58,372 nt of DNA from Planctomycetota bacterium (lineage in GTDB: Bacteria > Planctomycetota > UBA1135 > JADKAF01): assembly GCA_016793245.1 (NCBI GenBank), contig JAEUHW010000162.1, positions 1 to 58,372 on the forward strand. Direction: 5' to 3'. A program made the translations under genes and the position numbers. Positions 9,486 through 17,642 of the stretch are shown in pieces. The first letter of the stretch is position 1, and every line of letters begins with the position of its first letter. The notes below the pieces were generated by a model. It worked only from the letters and a program-made list of their open reading frames with translations. It searched no databases and was not told where the DNA came from.

Positions 9486-10882
9486 GGCGCTTCCACCACG
9501 TCGACCTTCTTGCCGTCCTCGAGCTCGTCCATGCCGAGGAGCACGATGCGGTCGTCGGGACGCAGGTAAGCCGCGGCCTCGGCCTCCGGCACGCTGCTAT
9601 CGAGGTCCAGATTCAGCGCCTCGACGTGCGTGTCGTCGCTGAAACCGACCTCGAGCTCGACGCGTTTCGCCACACCGTCGCGGATGACGAAGATCTGCGT
9701 CCGGCGCCCTTCGCGCAGCAGCGCCTTCTTCGGCACGAGCCACGGCGAGTCTTTCTCGGCGAGGATGATGCGCACGCGCACCGAGCGCCCGTGGTAGAGC
9801 GGGAAGGTGTCCGGCTCCGCCGGCGCATCGGGCTTGCGGCCGACGGTGACGCGGAAGACGCCCGCGCCGGCGACGTTCGCCGGAGCGACGCGGATCACTT
9901 CGCGGCGGCAGACGAGGGCCTCGGGCGACTTGCCGCTCGCGCGCACCAGCAGCGGAAGATCCGCGCGCGAGGGGAGGAGCTCCACCTGCTGGCCGATCTC
10001 GATCAGAGCGCGCTCGCGCTGCGGGCGATCGAGGTAGATCACGAGATCATCGGGGGCGAGGAGCTGGAACGCGCGCGTCGTCGGCGTCACGAGCTGGCCG
10101 GGCTGGATGTGCCGCGAGGTCAGCACGCCGGCGAACGGCGCCACGATGCGGTGATCGCGCACGCGGTCTTCCTGGATGCTCACCTCGTGGCGCGCGCGCT
10201 CGATCTTCAGCGCGAGCGCCCGCACTTGCGTGGAGATGCGCTGCGCGCCGATCTGCGCGACCTGCAGATCGGAGGCGGCCTGATCCCAGGCGAAGCGCTT
10301 CCGCTCCTGCTCGTCCTTCGAGAGCAGCCCTTGCTCGGCTTGGCGGCGCGCGTTGTCGAACTCGCGTTCGCTCTCGTCGAAGGCGTCCTGGGCGCGCCGC
10401 AGCGTGGCGCGCGCTTCGCGCAGCGTGATGAAGAGCTGCAGGAACTCCTGCTCGGCTTCGCGGAGTGCCACGCGCGCGTTGTCGAGTGCGAGCCGCGCGG
10501 CTTCGTCGTCGATCTTGGCGAGGAGCTCGCCTTCCGCGACGTGCGCGCCTTCCTCGTGCAGCGGCAGCTCGAGCTCGGTGATGACGCCGCTCGCCTGCGG
10601 GAAGAGCTCGACCGAGTGCAGCGACTCGAGGGTGCCCACCGTATCGATCGTGGAGGCGATCGGCCGGCGCTCGAGCGCGACCACGCGCACGCGCACGGCC
10701 TCCTCGGGCTTCGCGCCGCCGCCCATCTTGGGCCCGCCGGCCGTCTCGCTCTTGGGCGAGCATGCGCTCAGCGCGGCGAGAGAGCAGAGGGCGACGCGCA
10801 CGGCGAATCGAGCGCTCGCAGGCTTACGCGCAGACGCAGCGGAAGCCGCAAAGCAGTGTGTCGGGGAACTCGGAACGGGCAT
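9482..10882 (-). CDS. RND efflux periplasmic adaptor (membrane fusion lipoprotein)
   Basis: This is a 466-residue adaptor bridging RND permease and outer-membrane channel. The signal peptide ends in the lipobox LSAC with Cys41, so it should be lipid-anchored. Next come the first lipoyl half (VELFPQASGVITELELPLHEEG with DDEAARLALDNA), a long alpha-helical hairpin at about 115-215 and the second lipoyl half (APFAGVLTSRHIQPGQLV). Then follow beta-barrel and membrane-proximal domains, the last containing LVPKKALLREG. The ATG at 10882 was chosen because it gives the signal peptide at once; the frame stays open to 12298 only as antisense of moeA. It is the first gene of a four-gene minus-strand operon. 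Divergent moeA starts 180 bases away. Confidence 0.92.
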   Translation of the reverse strand: MPVPSSPTHCFAASAASARKPASARFAVRVALCSLAALSACSPKSETAGGPKMGGGAKPEEAVRVRVVALERRPIASTIDTVGTLESLHSVELFPQASGVITELELPLHEEGAHVAEGELLAKIDDEAARLALDNARVALREAEQEFLQLFITLREARATLRRAQDAFDESEREFDNARRQAEQGLLSKDEQERKRFAWDQAASDLQVAQIGAQRISTQVRALALKIERARHEVSIQEDRVRDHRIVAPFAGVLTSRHIQPGQLVTPTTRAFQLLAPDDLVIYLDRPQRERALIEIGQQVELLPSRADLPLLVRASGKSPEALVCRREVIRVAPANVAGAGVFRVTVGRKPDAPAEPDTFPLYHGRSVRVRIILAEKDSPWLVPKKALLREGRRTQIFVIRDGVAKRVELEVGFSDDTHVEALNLDLDSSVPEAEAAAYLRPDDRIVLLGMDELEDGKKVDVVEAP

Positions 10883-11062
10883 CGATCGAGAGGGCCGTCG
10901 GGATCGGGCGGGCGCGGGCGCGGTGGAGCTGACCCTACGCGAGGAGGTGGTCGGGATACCAGTGGCACCTCTGCTCGGGACGGTTTCGCCCCCGAGGTGC
11001 AACCCCGATGCGCCCTCGTTTACCCTGGGGCTTTCGCCGCCCGGAGCCTCGCCCTTCGCCGC

Positions 11063-12274
11063 ATGATCTCTCTCGCCGAAGCCCGCCGTCTCGTCCTCGA
11101 GCACACGCCGTCCGCAAGCGGCTGCGAGCGCGTGCCGCTCTCCGCCGCGCTCGGCCGCGTTCTCTGCCGGGAGCTGCGCTCCGATGTCGAGTTGCCGCCC
11201 TTCGACAAGGCGATGATGGACGGCTTCGCCTTCCGCGCCGCGGACGCGAGCGCGCCGGGCGCGGTGCTGGAAGTGATCGGGGAAGCTCGCGCCGGGGCCG
11301 GCTTCGCCGGCGAGGTGCCGCGCGGCCGGGCCGTGCGCATCATGACTGGGGCGCCGTTGCCGATCGGCCTCGACGCCGTGGCGATGATCGAGCGCTGCGA
11401 GCTCTTGGAGAGCGGTTCCCGCGTGCGCCTCGCGGAGGCTGCGCGTCCCGAACAGAACGTCGCGCGCCGCGGCGTCGACCTCCGCGTCGGCGAAGCGGTC
11501 GCCGGCATCGGGCAGCGACTCCGCGCGGCGGAGATCGCAGCACTCGCCACAGTGGGCTGTGCGCTCGCCCCGGTCTTTCCGGCGTTGCGCGTGCACTTGA
11601 TCGGCACCGGAGACGAACTCGTGCCGCTCGAGTGCCGCCCGGGGCCGGAGCAGATCCGCGACACGAATACGCCCACGCTCGCGGCGCAGCTCGCGAGCAG
11701 CGCGGTGCTCGCGCGCGCGTTCCCGCCGGTGCGCGACGACGAAAGTGCGCTCCGCGAGGCGATCGAGGCCGCGTTGGAAGGCTGCGAGGTGCTGATCTTG
11801 ACCGGTGGCGTCTCGATGGGGGCCTACGACCTGGTGGGGCGCACGCTGCTCGCCGCGGGCGTGCGCGAGGTGTTCCACAAGGTCGCGATCAAGCCGGGCA
11901 AGCCGGTGTGGTTCGGCGTGCTCGATCGCGAAGGACGGCGCCAGCTCGTCTTCGGCCTCCCGGGGAACCCGGTCTCGACCTTCGTGACGCTGGAGACCTT
12001 GGTGCGCCCCGCGCTGCAGAAGCTCGGCGGCCTGGCACCTGCGTTGGAATTCCCGCGCGCGGTGCTCGGCGGTGGGCATCCCTTGAGGCGCGACGCGCGC
12101 GAGCAGTTCGTGCCCGCGCGACTGGATCTGCGCGCCGTGCCGCCGCGCCTCGCGCCGCTCGACTATCAGAGTTCGGCCGATCTCGTCGAGCTTGCGCGCG
12201 CCGACGCGTTCGCGATCGTGCCCGCGAACGAGCTGCCGACCGAAGGCGCCGAGCTCGGCTATCTGCCGTTCTGA
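11063..12274 (+). CDS. moeA: Molybdopterin molybdenumtransferase MoeA
   Basis: This enzyme inserts molybdate into adenylylated molybdopterin, the last step of molybdenum cofactor synthesis, in the cytoplasm. It has 403 residues, close to E. coli MoeA (411). Family signatures in order are ELPPFDKAMMDGFAFR, MTGAPLPIGLDAVAMIE, LIGTGDELV, IRDTNTPTLAAQL, LTGGVSMGAYDLV, KVAIKPGKPVWFG and FGLPGNPVSTFVT. The C-terminal domain IV is present. The ATG is the first that gives the family N-terminus (MISLAEARRLVLEH). The gene is divergent from the efflux operon. Its stop codon is also the first three bases of the intergenic repeat at 12272. No other molybdenum cofactor gene is in the window. Confidence 0.95.
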   Translation: MISLAEARRLVLEHTPSASGCERVPLSAALGRVLCRELRSDVELPPFDKAMMDGFAFRAADASAPGAVLEVIGEARAGAGFAGEVPRGRAVRIMTGAPLPIGLDAVAMIERCELLESGSRVRLAEAARPEQNVARRGVDLRVGEAVAGIGQRLRAAEIAALATVGCALAPVFPALRVHLIGTGDELVPLECRPGPEQIRDTNTPTLAAQLASSAVLARAFPPVRDDESALREAIEAALEGCEVLILTGGVSMGAYDLVGRTLLAAGVREVFHKVAIKPGKPVWFGVLDREGRRQLVFGLPGNPVSTFVTLETLVRPALQKLGGLAPALEFPRAVLGGGHPLRRDAREQFVPARLDLRAVPPRLAPLDYQSSADLVELARADAFAIVPANELPTEGAELGYLPF

Positions 12275-12384
12275 GAGGCTGAGCCGAGATCGATGCACCC
12301 GCCTCTCCGATCGTTTCTGTCGCCGCGCCCGAAGGCGCGGTCGCCCCTTGGCGAGCGATCCTCGCTCCTGAGCTGAGCCCCGCT
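12272..12384 (+). repeat. Stop-codon-anchored intergenic repeat, copy A
   Basis: It begins with TGAGAGGCTGAG, the first TGA being the stop codon of moeA, and runs on as C-GAGATCGATG in common with copy B at 27004. Inside are a 7-bp hairpin (CCGCGCC 12323-12329, loop CGAA, GGCGCGG 12334-12340) and a 6-bp hairpin near the end (GAGCGA 12353-12358, loop TCC, TCGCTC 12362-12367). It fills the whole gap between moeA and lnt. Copies B and C have the same 5' 12-mer but longer, multi-hairpin interiors. Confidence 0.65.
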
Positions 12385-14223
12385 ATGCCGTTCGCCGTCC
12401 GATCGATCCTGGACCCGAGGCGCTGGCCGCGACCGCTGCTCGCGGCGTCGACGCCGGTCTTGCTCGCGCTCTCCGCTCCCGGCGGCGGCGCGCCGTGGCT
12501 GTTGCCGCTGGCGTTGGCGCCGTGGGCGTTCGTCGCGCGGCGCGGGGGACGCTATGCCTTCGCGCTCGACTACGCGGTGGGGATGTTGCTCCAGTTGCTC
12601 TGGGTGAGCTGGATCGCCTCGGTCTCCGGTGTCGGGCTCGTCATTACCGTGGTGGTGGAGGGGCTGCTCTTCCCTCTGGTCGGCGCTTGCTTGCGCGGCC
12701 CGCTCGCGCGCTGGCCTCTCGCGCTCGCTTTGCCCTTCGCCTGGACGGGCTGGGAGTACCTCCGCGGCGTCTGGCCCCTCGATGGCTTCCCCTGGCTCTT
12801 GCTCGGTCACGGAGCGGCGGCGTTCCCGCCGCTCTTGGCGCTCGGGGCGTGGGTCGGTGTCGCCGGGGCGACGATGCTCTGTGCCGCGAGCGCGGGTGCG
12901 CTCGCGGAGCTCGCGGCGGCGCCCGCGGCGCGACGCGCTCGGGTGGCTCTGGCGCTGACCGCCTTCGTCTGGATCGTCGCGTTCGCGGTCGGAGTCTCGC
13001 TCCCCGCTCCCGCGGACAAGCCCGGCCCCGCGGTGGTCGTCGTGCAGCCGGGCGTTCCGCAGGAAGTGAAGCGCGAACATCGCTCGCTCGATGTCTTCGT
13101 CGAGAACCTGGCGCTCACGCGCGAGGCGCTCCTCAGCGCGGAGGCGCTCCTGGAAGGCAGCGTCGCGGCCGCCTTGCTCGGAGCGCCGTTCGTGCCCTCC
13201 GCTCCGGCGCCCTTCCGCGCGCCCGCAAGAGAAGCGAGCGAGAACCGTTCCCTCGCGCCGCACTTCGGTCCGGATCTCGTCGCTTGGGCCGAGAGCATGC
13301 TGCTCTGGATCCGCCCGGCGCGGCCCGACGAGCGCGGCTATCGCCGCGGCGAGGTCGCGCGCGAGCTGGAGGAGCGCGATCGGCGCTTCGACGAGCTCTT
13401 CCGCGCGGGCTGGCTCGCGGGCGGTGAGCTCGAAGCGCGTGGAAGCTCGTTCTGGTGCGGGCAGGTCGTGGCGGTGCGCGGCGCGAGCGGAGCCTTCGAG
13501 GAACGCAACGCAGCGTTGCTCTTCGATCGCGCGCTCGGCCATCGCGCGAGCGCGCGCTACGACAAGCGGAAGCTCGTGCCCGGGGGCGAATACATCCCGT
13601 TCTTGAGCGCGGTGCCGTTCTCCGAGGCCATCGCCGGAGCGATCCGCGGCGCTGCGGGATATCTCCCTGATCTCGCTCCGGGAGAGCGCTCCGCGGCGCT
13701 CGAGCTGGCGCAGCGCGGGAGCGGCGGCGTCTGGCGGATCGGGGCCGCGGTCTGCCTCGACAACGCCTATGAAGACGTCTTTCGCGACGCGACCGGGCTC
13801 GGCGCCGACCTGCATCTCGTCGTGTCGAACGAAGGCTGGTTCGCTGGCAGCGTGGAGCAGGAGCACATGTTGGGCTTCAGCGCCTGGCGCGCGGCGGAGA
13901 GCGCGCGCTCCGTGCTGCGCGCGACGAACACCGGGATCACGGCGCTCTACGATCCGAGCGGGCGCGAGATCCGGCGGCTGCGCGATGGCGCCGGACGCGA
14001 TCGCGACGTGCCGGGTTGGATGTGGGTGCGCGTGCCGCTCGCTGGGCAGGAGACCTTCTACGTCGCCGCGGGTTGGTGGTTGGCGCCGGGGGTCGCGAGC
14101 GCGTTGTTCCTCTACTTGGCGGCCTGCTCGGCGCTCGCGGTGATGGCCCGCCTTGCGAGGCGCGGCGCAGCGACGGATCCGGGCTTCTCCGAAGAAAAAT
14201 CGGAAACCGCGCAGGGCTCCTGA
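12385..14223 (+). CDS. lnt: Apolipoprotein N-acyltransferase Lnt
   Basis: This inner-membrane enzyme adds the third acyl chain to the N-terminal Cys of lipoproteins. It has 612 residues, against about 512 in E. coli. An N-terminal half of about six membrane helices (to residue 210) is followed by a nitrilase-fold periplasmic domain. The expected catalytic triad is visible: Glu303 in LVAWAES, Lys394 in YDKRKLVPGGEYIP and Cys457 in GAAVCLDNAYED. A VSNEGWF loop and a last membrane helix near the C-terminus complete the family pattern. The extra length is an insert at about 240-295 and another after Glu303 in the nitrilase domain. Many lipobox proteins in this window are presumably among its clients. 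Confidence 0.93.
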   Translation: MPFAVRSILDPRRWPRPLLAASTPVLLALSAPGGGAPWLLPLALAPWAFVARRGGRYAFALDYAVGMLLQLLWVSWIASVSGVGLVITVVVEGLLFPLVGACLRGPLARWPLALALPFAWTGWEYLRGVWPLDGFPWLLLGHGAAAFPPLLALGAWVGVAGATMLCAASAGALAELAAAPAARRARVALALTAFVWIVAFAVGVSLPAPADKPGPAVVVVQPGVPQEVKREHRSLDVFVENLALTREALLSAEALLEGSVAAALLGAPFVPSAPAPFRAPAREASENRSLAPHFGPDLVAWAESMLLWIRPARPDERGYRRGEVARELEERDRRFDELFRAGWLAGGELEARGSSFWCGQVVAVRGASGAFEERNAALLFDRALGHRASARYDKRKLVPGGEYIPFLSAVPFSEAIAGAIRGAAGYLPDLAPGERSAALELAQRGSGGVWRIGAAVCLDNAYEDVFRDATGLGADLHLVVSNEGWFAGSVEQEHMLGFSAWRAAESARSVLRATNTGITALYDPSGREIRRLRDGAGRDRDVPGWMWVRVPLAGQETFYVAAGWWLAPGVASALFLYLAACSALAVMARLARRGAATDPGFSEEKSETAQGS

Positions 14224-14691
14224 TCTAGGGAGCGGACGGGTCCGGGGAGGCGCTTGATTTCGCTTCCCGGGTGGCTACAGTGTGCGCCATTCGCCGGCCG
14301 AGCCTCGCGCTCGTTCGGCGAGGGACCCGTCGGGTGAGCCTAGGAGCCTGCGCGCCGAGGAGGCGCGGAGATCCGAGGGGATCCCGGTCTTCCGCTCCCG
14401 AGCTGCCTCGCGCGCATCGGCTCTACCCGCCCCGTTCGACGCGTCGCCGGCCGGAGAGGCGTTCTTTCGTCGGCTGACCGCGTTCGCGCGGAGCCGGTGA
14501 GAACGCCGCTCGTGCCGCGGTCACTCGAGCGTGCTCTCGAATTCGCCCCGCCTCTGGTCGGAGCGAAGACGCGGGAGCGAGGAGCCGGCGCGTTCATCGA
14601 AGCGAGTCGCCCGAACCCGTTCCCGCGCATCCTGATCCCCAGCATCGACGCGCAGTCGCCGCCCGTGGCTGCGTTCCCCGAGGAGTAGTAC
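14224..14691. other. Upstream region of the 14692 gene, no gene seen
   Basis: This 468-base gap has no frame with protein-like composition; short Arg/Pro-rich frames near 14271-14500 look random. It holds a good sigma70-like promoter (14254-14281) and would give a leader of about 400 bases, long for a simple 5' end. A small GC-rich hairpin (CGCGCC/GGCGCG, near 14355) is the only other structure noted. Confidence 0.5.
14254..14281 (+). promoter_or_regulatory. Candidate sigma70-type promoter for 14692-15981
   Basis: TTGATT (14254-14259), a 16-base spacer and TACAGT (14276-14281) lie just after the lnt stop codon. The match stands out against very GC-rich surroundings. Confidence 0.5.
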
Positions 14692-15555
14692 ATGAGCACG
14701 GTTGGACGCATCTTCCTCGTCCTGAACCTCGTCCTGACCTTCGTCCTCTGCGGCTTCGTCGCGGCGTACCTGTACGCGGGGATGAGCTATCGCCAGGCGT
14801 ACGAAGCGGTCATGACGACGGCCAACACCGACGTGACGCAGGCGCAGCAAGAGCGCGACAGCTTCCGGCAGCGCGCCGAGAAGCTGGATGCCGAGAACAA
14901 GGGGCTGCGTCAGCAGGTGCAGAACGAAGCGAAGCGCGGCGATGACGCCGTGCGCGCCTACACCACCGAGCGCGCCTCGATGGAGACCCTCGCCGGCAAG
15001 ATGGGCGACTTCTCCGCGCGCCTCGACGGATGGGACGGCATCTACCGCGACCTCCAGGCGAAGACCGGCGAGCTCAACAAGGAGCTCGACAACCTGAAGG
15101 TCGCGCAAGCGCAAGCCGCCGAGGACCAGCGCCTCGCGCGCAACCGCGAAGTCGCGGCCGCCGCTTCGCTGATCCGCTCCGAGAACCAGCTCTCGGCCTT
15201 GATGGACCAGAACTCGCAGCTCCTCGCCCGAATGGACGAGAAGGACGCGACGATCGCGGTCTACACACAGCTCTACGGCGGTCTCGGCGTCGGCATCGCG
15301 CCGCCCGATCTCGTCGGCCGCGTGACCAGCGTCTCCGCCGACGGCAAGATCCTCACCGTCGAGCTCTCGGGTCTCGTGAACGGCGAAGCCAAGGCCGGTT
15401 GGCAGCTCGCGCTGTTCAACGAGCGCGAGTTCAAGGGCTTCGTCTCGATCACCCACGTGCAGGGCGCCGGCACGGTGACCTGCCGCCTCGTGTGGCCGGC
15501 CCAAGGCGCTTCGGCTCCCTCGAGCGGCGACCGCGTCGCTTCGTACAGCCTCTGA
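14692..15555 (+). CDS. Membrane-anchored coiled-coil protein of unknown function
   Basis: This is a 287-residue protein. One membrane helix near the N-terminus (IFLVLNLVLTFVLCGFVAAYLYAG, residues about 7-30) is followed by a long Gln/Glu/Arg-rich coiled coil (about 45-200). The compact C-terminal beta domain (about 205-287) starts VGIAPPDLVGRVTSVSADGK. The order helix, coiled coil, beta domain is like that of MreC, and the gene lies shortly upstream of mreB, so a role in the cell-envelope machinery is possible but not shown. The start ATG is preceded by GGAGTAGTAC (CCGAGGAGTAGTACATG), a good ribosome site. A 107-residue membrane protein follows 102 bases downstream. Confidence 0.85.
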   Translation: MSTVGRIFLVLNLVLTFVLCGFVAAYLYAGMSYRQAYEAVMTTANTDVTQAQQERDSFRQRAEKLDAENKGLRQQVQNEAKRGDDAVRAYTTERASMETLAGKMGDFSARLDGWDGIYRDLQAKTGELNKELDNLKVAQAQAAEDQRLARNREVAAAASLIRSENQLSALMDQNSQLLARMDEKDATIAVYTQLYGGLGVGIAPPDLVGRVTSVSADGKILTVELSGLVNGEAKAGWQLALFNEREFKGFVSITHVQGAGTVTCRLVWPAQGASAPSSGDRVASYSL

Positions 15556-15657
15556 TCCATCCGAGCGTCGCGTGGCGCGCAGGTCCTAGGTTTCACTGCC
15601 TCTGGCGCGCGCAACCGTCACTCCTCACCTGAAGCAACGCTCGGAGAACTAGAAGTC

Positions 15658-15981
15658 ATGGCAAAGCGCCAGCCCCGCTCGTTCACTCCGCCGAAGAAGT
15701 CCGACCGCCGCACGACCTCGGAGCCCGAGAAGAAGGGCCGCGAGAAGGCTGCGGCTCCGGCTGCCGAGGTGGAAGAGGCGCCGGAGAAGCCCGGCATGCC
15801 CTTCGAGGACATCCTGGTCCTCATCACCACGATCGGCCTCGTCCTCGGCTGCTTCATCGGGATCTCCGCCCTCGGTAAGAACTACGGCGCGGGTCCGATG
15901 AGCGACTCCTACAAGGCTCCGTCGAAGGGCGATGTCGTCGACCCGGGCACGGTGAAACTTCGCGTCTCGAACGTGAAGTAA
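15658..15981 (+). CDS. Small single-span membrane protein, unknown function
   Basis: This is a 107-residue protein. A charged Lys/Glu/Pro-rich N-terminal half (about 45 residues) is followed by one membrane helix (ILVLITTIGLVLGCFIGISA) and a short outer tail ending VDPGTVKLRVSNVK. The start has a clear ribosome site (CGGAGAACTAGAAGTC before ATG). It lies between the coiled-coil membrane protein and mreB and is probably cotranscribed with the former. A strong hairpin 48 bases after its stop (16029-16066) probably ends that transcript. No family was recognised. Confidence 0.8.
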   Translation: MAKRQPRSFTPPKKSDRRTTSEPEKKGREKAAAPAAEVEEAPEKPGMPFEDILVLITTIGLVLGCFIGISALGKNYGAGPMSDSYKAPSKGDVVDPGTVKLRVSNVK

Positions 15982-16474
15982 GGCCCGCCGCCAAGGTGTG
16001 CGCCGCGCGCGCACTTCGATGCGCAGTCGAGAGCCCGTCGATCTCCTCGGAGGTCGGCGGGCTCTCCGCATGAATGCCCGCGCGCGCGCGCTGCGCCGAG
16101 AGAGTGCGAAGTCGCGATGCTCGTCGCTCCGCATGATCCCGGGAGAGGTCTCTGCCGCGTGCTGCACTCGATGCACAGCGCCGCGGACCGTCGCACGGAG
16201 GGGCGGATCGAAGTCCGAGGATTCGCATCGCTCTTGTAGCGGAGCCCAATTCGACCACTACATCTCGTGCGCGAGGGTGGACGCTGCCCCAGGTCGAGGG
16301 GTATCTTGCGCGCGCTTTCGAGGCATGGCTCGTCTCGCTGCGAGCCGCCGCCGCCTTCGAAGGCCGGTTCCTCTTCCGGCCGATGCGCGCCGTCGCGTTC
16401 GTCGTCCCGCCCCCCGCGGAGGTTCCGAGCGGTTCGCGCTACGTGGTGCGAGCCTGGGGCGGGAGGGGGTGAGC
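15982..16474. other. Region between 15981 and mreB
   Basis: No convincing gene is seen in this 493-base gap; the mreB frame stays open through it, but its Arg/Ser/Cys-rich content is unlike protein. It holds the hairpin at 16029-16066 and only a weak possible promoter for mreB (TGGACG, 18 bases, TATCTT near 16280-16310). Confidence 0.5.
16029..16066 (+). terminator. Long hairpin, likely transcription terminator without a U tract
   Basis: The left arm at 16029-16046 (GAGAGCCCGTCGATCTCC) pairs with 16049-16066 over 18 positions, 16 Watson-Crick and two G-U. The apex CTCCTCGGAG would form a tight loop. No run of T follows, so it may work as a stability or processing element instead. Confidence 0.6.
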
Positions 16475-17542
16475 ATGGCTGGCTTCTTCGACCGCGTCCT
16501 CTCGAAGTTCTCGACCGACCTCGGCATCGACCTAGGTACCGCGAACACGCTCGTCTATGCGAAGGGGCGCGGGGTCGTGTTGTCGGAGCCTTCGGTCGTC
16601 GCGGTGCATCGCGACTCCGGCGAAGTCCTCTTGAACGGCGATGCCGTGGGCGAGACCGCGTACAAGATGCGCGGCGTCGCGCCGAAGGACATCCGCGTCG
16701 TGCGACCTCTGAAGGAAGGGGTGATCGCCGACTACGACATCACCGAGAAGCTGCTGCGCTACTTCATCCGCAAGGCGCACGGCGGTCGCACGCTCGTGCG
16801 GCCCGATGTCGTGATCGCGGTGCCGGCGCATACGAACGACGTGCATCGCGACGCCGTGATCAACGCCGCCGAAGGCGCGGGCGCCCGCAACGTGTACCTC
16901 GTCGATGAGCCGTTGGCGGCAGGCCTCGGCGTGGGCTTGCCCGTCACCGAGCCCAAGGGCTCGATGATCGTCGACATGGGCGGCGGCACCACCGAGATCG
17001 GGATCTTGACGCTCGGCAGCGCCGCGTACGTGAAGAGCGTGCCGATCGGCGGCGACGCGATGGATCGCGCGATCATCGAGTACGTGCGCGAGCATCACGG
17101 CATGGTGCTCGGCGAGCGCGCGGCCGAGGACGTGAAGATCGCGATCGGCTCGCTCGCGGATCTGCGCGAGGAATACGAGTTCGAAGTGAAGGGGCAGGAC
17201 GCGGAGACGACCTGGCCGAAGCGCCTCGTGCTGCGCAGCGAGGAAGTGCGCGAGGCGATGCTCGTGCCCGCGAGCGAGGTCGTGCGCGGCATCCAGGAGT
17301 CCGTCGGCAACGTTTCGCCCGACCTCGCGTCCGACCTCATCGACAACGGTCTCACGCTCGCCGGCGGCGGTGCGTTGATCCCCGGCTTCGATCGCCTGAT
17401 CGAGGAACGCACCGGCCTCAAGGTGAGGATCGCCGACGATCCGATGCGCGCGGTCGTGAAGGGCACGGGTGTCTTCTTGGAGGATCTGCGTCGCTTCGCG
17501 CAGGTGTTGAATCGCGGCGGCGGGCGCAGCTCGCCGCATTGA
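16475..17542 (+). CDS. mreB: Rod-shape actin homologue MreB
   Basis: MreB is the cytoplasmic actin-like ATPase that guides cylindrical peptidoglycan synthesis. It has 355 residues, full length. Signatures seen are LGIDLGTANTLVYAKGRGVV (phosphate 1), PSVVAVHRDSGEVLLNG, VIAVPAHTNDVHRDAV, EPLAAGLGVGLPV, IVDMGGGTTEIGILTLG (phosphate 2) and LTLAGGGALIPGFDRLIEE (adenosine motif). The N-terminal MAGFFDRVLSKF is the amphipathic membrane-binding helix. The ATG at 16475 follows GGGAGGGGGTGAGC, a strong ribosome site, and gives the family N-terminus. It leads the rod-shape cluster mreB-mreC-mreD-mrdA-rodA. Confidence 0.97.
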   Translation: MAGFFDRVLSKFSTDLGIDLGTANTLVYAKGRGVVLSEPSVVAVHRDSGEVLLNGDAVGETAYKMRGVAPKDIRVVRPLKEGVIADYDITEKLLRYFIRKAHGGRTLVRPDVVIAVPAHTNDVHRDAVINAAEGAGARNVYLVDEPLAAGLGVGLPVTEPKGSMIVDMGGGTTEIGILTLGSAAYVKSVPIGGDAMDRAIIEYVREHHGMVLGERAAEDVKIAIGSLADLREEYEFEVKGQDAETTWPKRLVLRSEEVREAMLVPASEVVRGIQESVGNVSPDLASDLIDNGLTLAGGGALIPGFDRLIEERTGLKVRIADDPMRAVVKGTGVFLEDLRRFAQVLNRGGGRSSPH

Positions 17543-17642
17543 GCGCTGACGCGCGCGGGGCCGGGTGGGTCTTCGCGCGCGCGACGTGCGAGAGCGCGCC
17601 GGCGCGGTGCGTTCGCACGGGAACGGTCTCGAGGGCTAGGGG

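Noticed and set aside
10883..12298. Upstream extension of the adaptor gene on the minus strand
   Set aside because: It lies antisense to moeA, which has full family motifs; the extension has no domain and would bury the lipoprotein signal.
12259..13866. Minus-strand open frame of 535 codons across lnt
   Set aside because: Antisense shadow; composition is His/Arg/Asp/Glu-rich without hydrophobic cores, while lnt keeps its catalytic triad.
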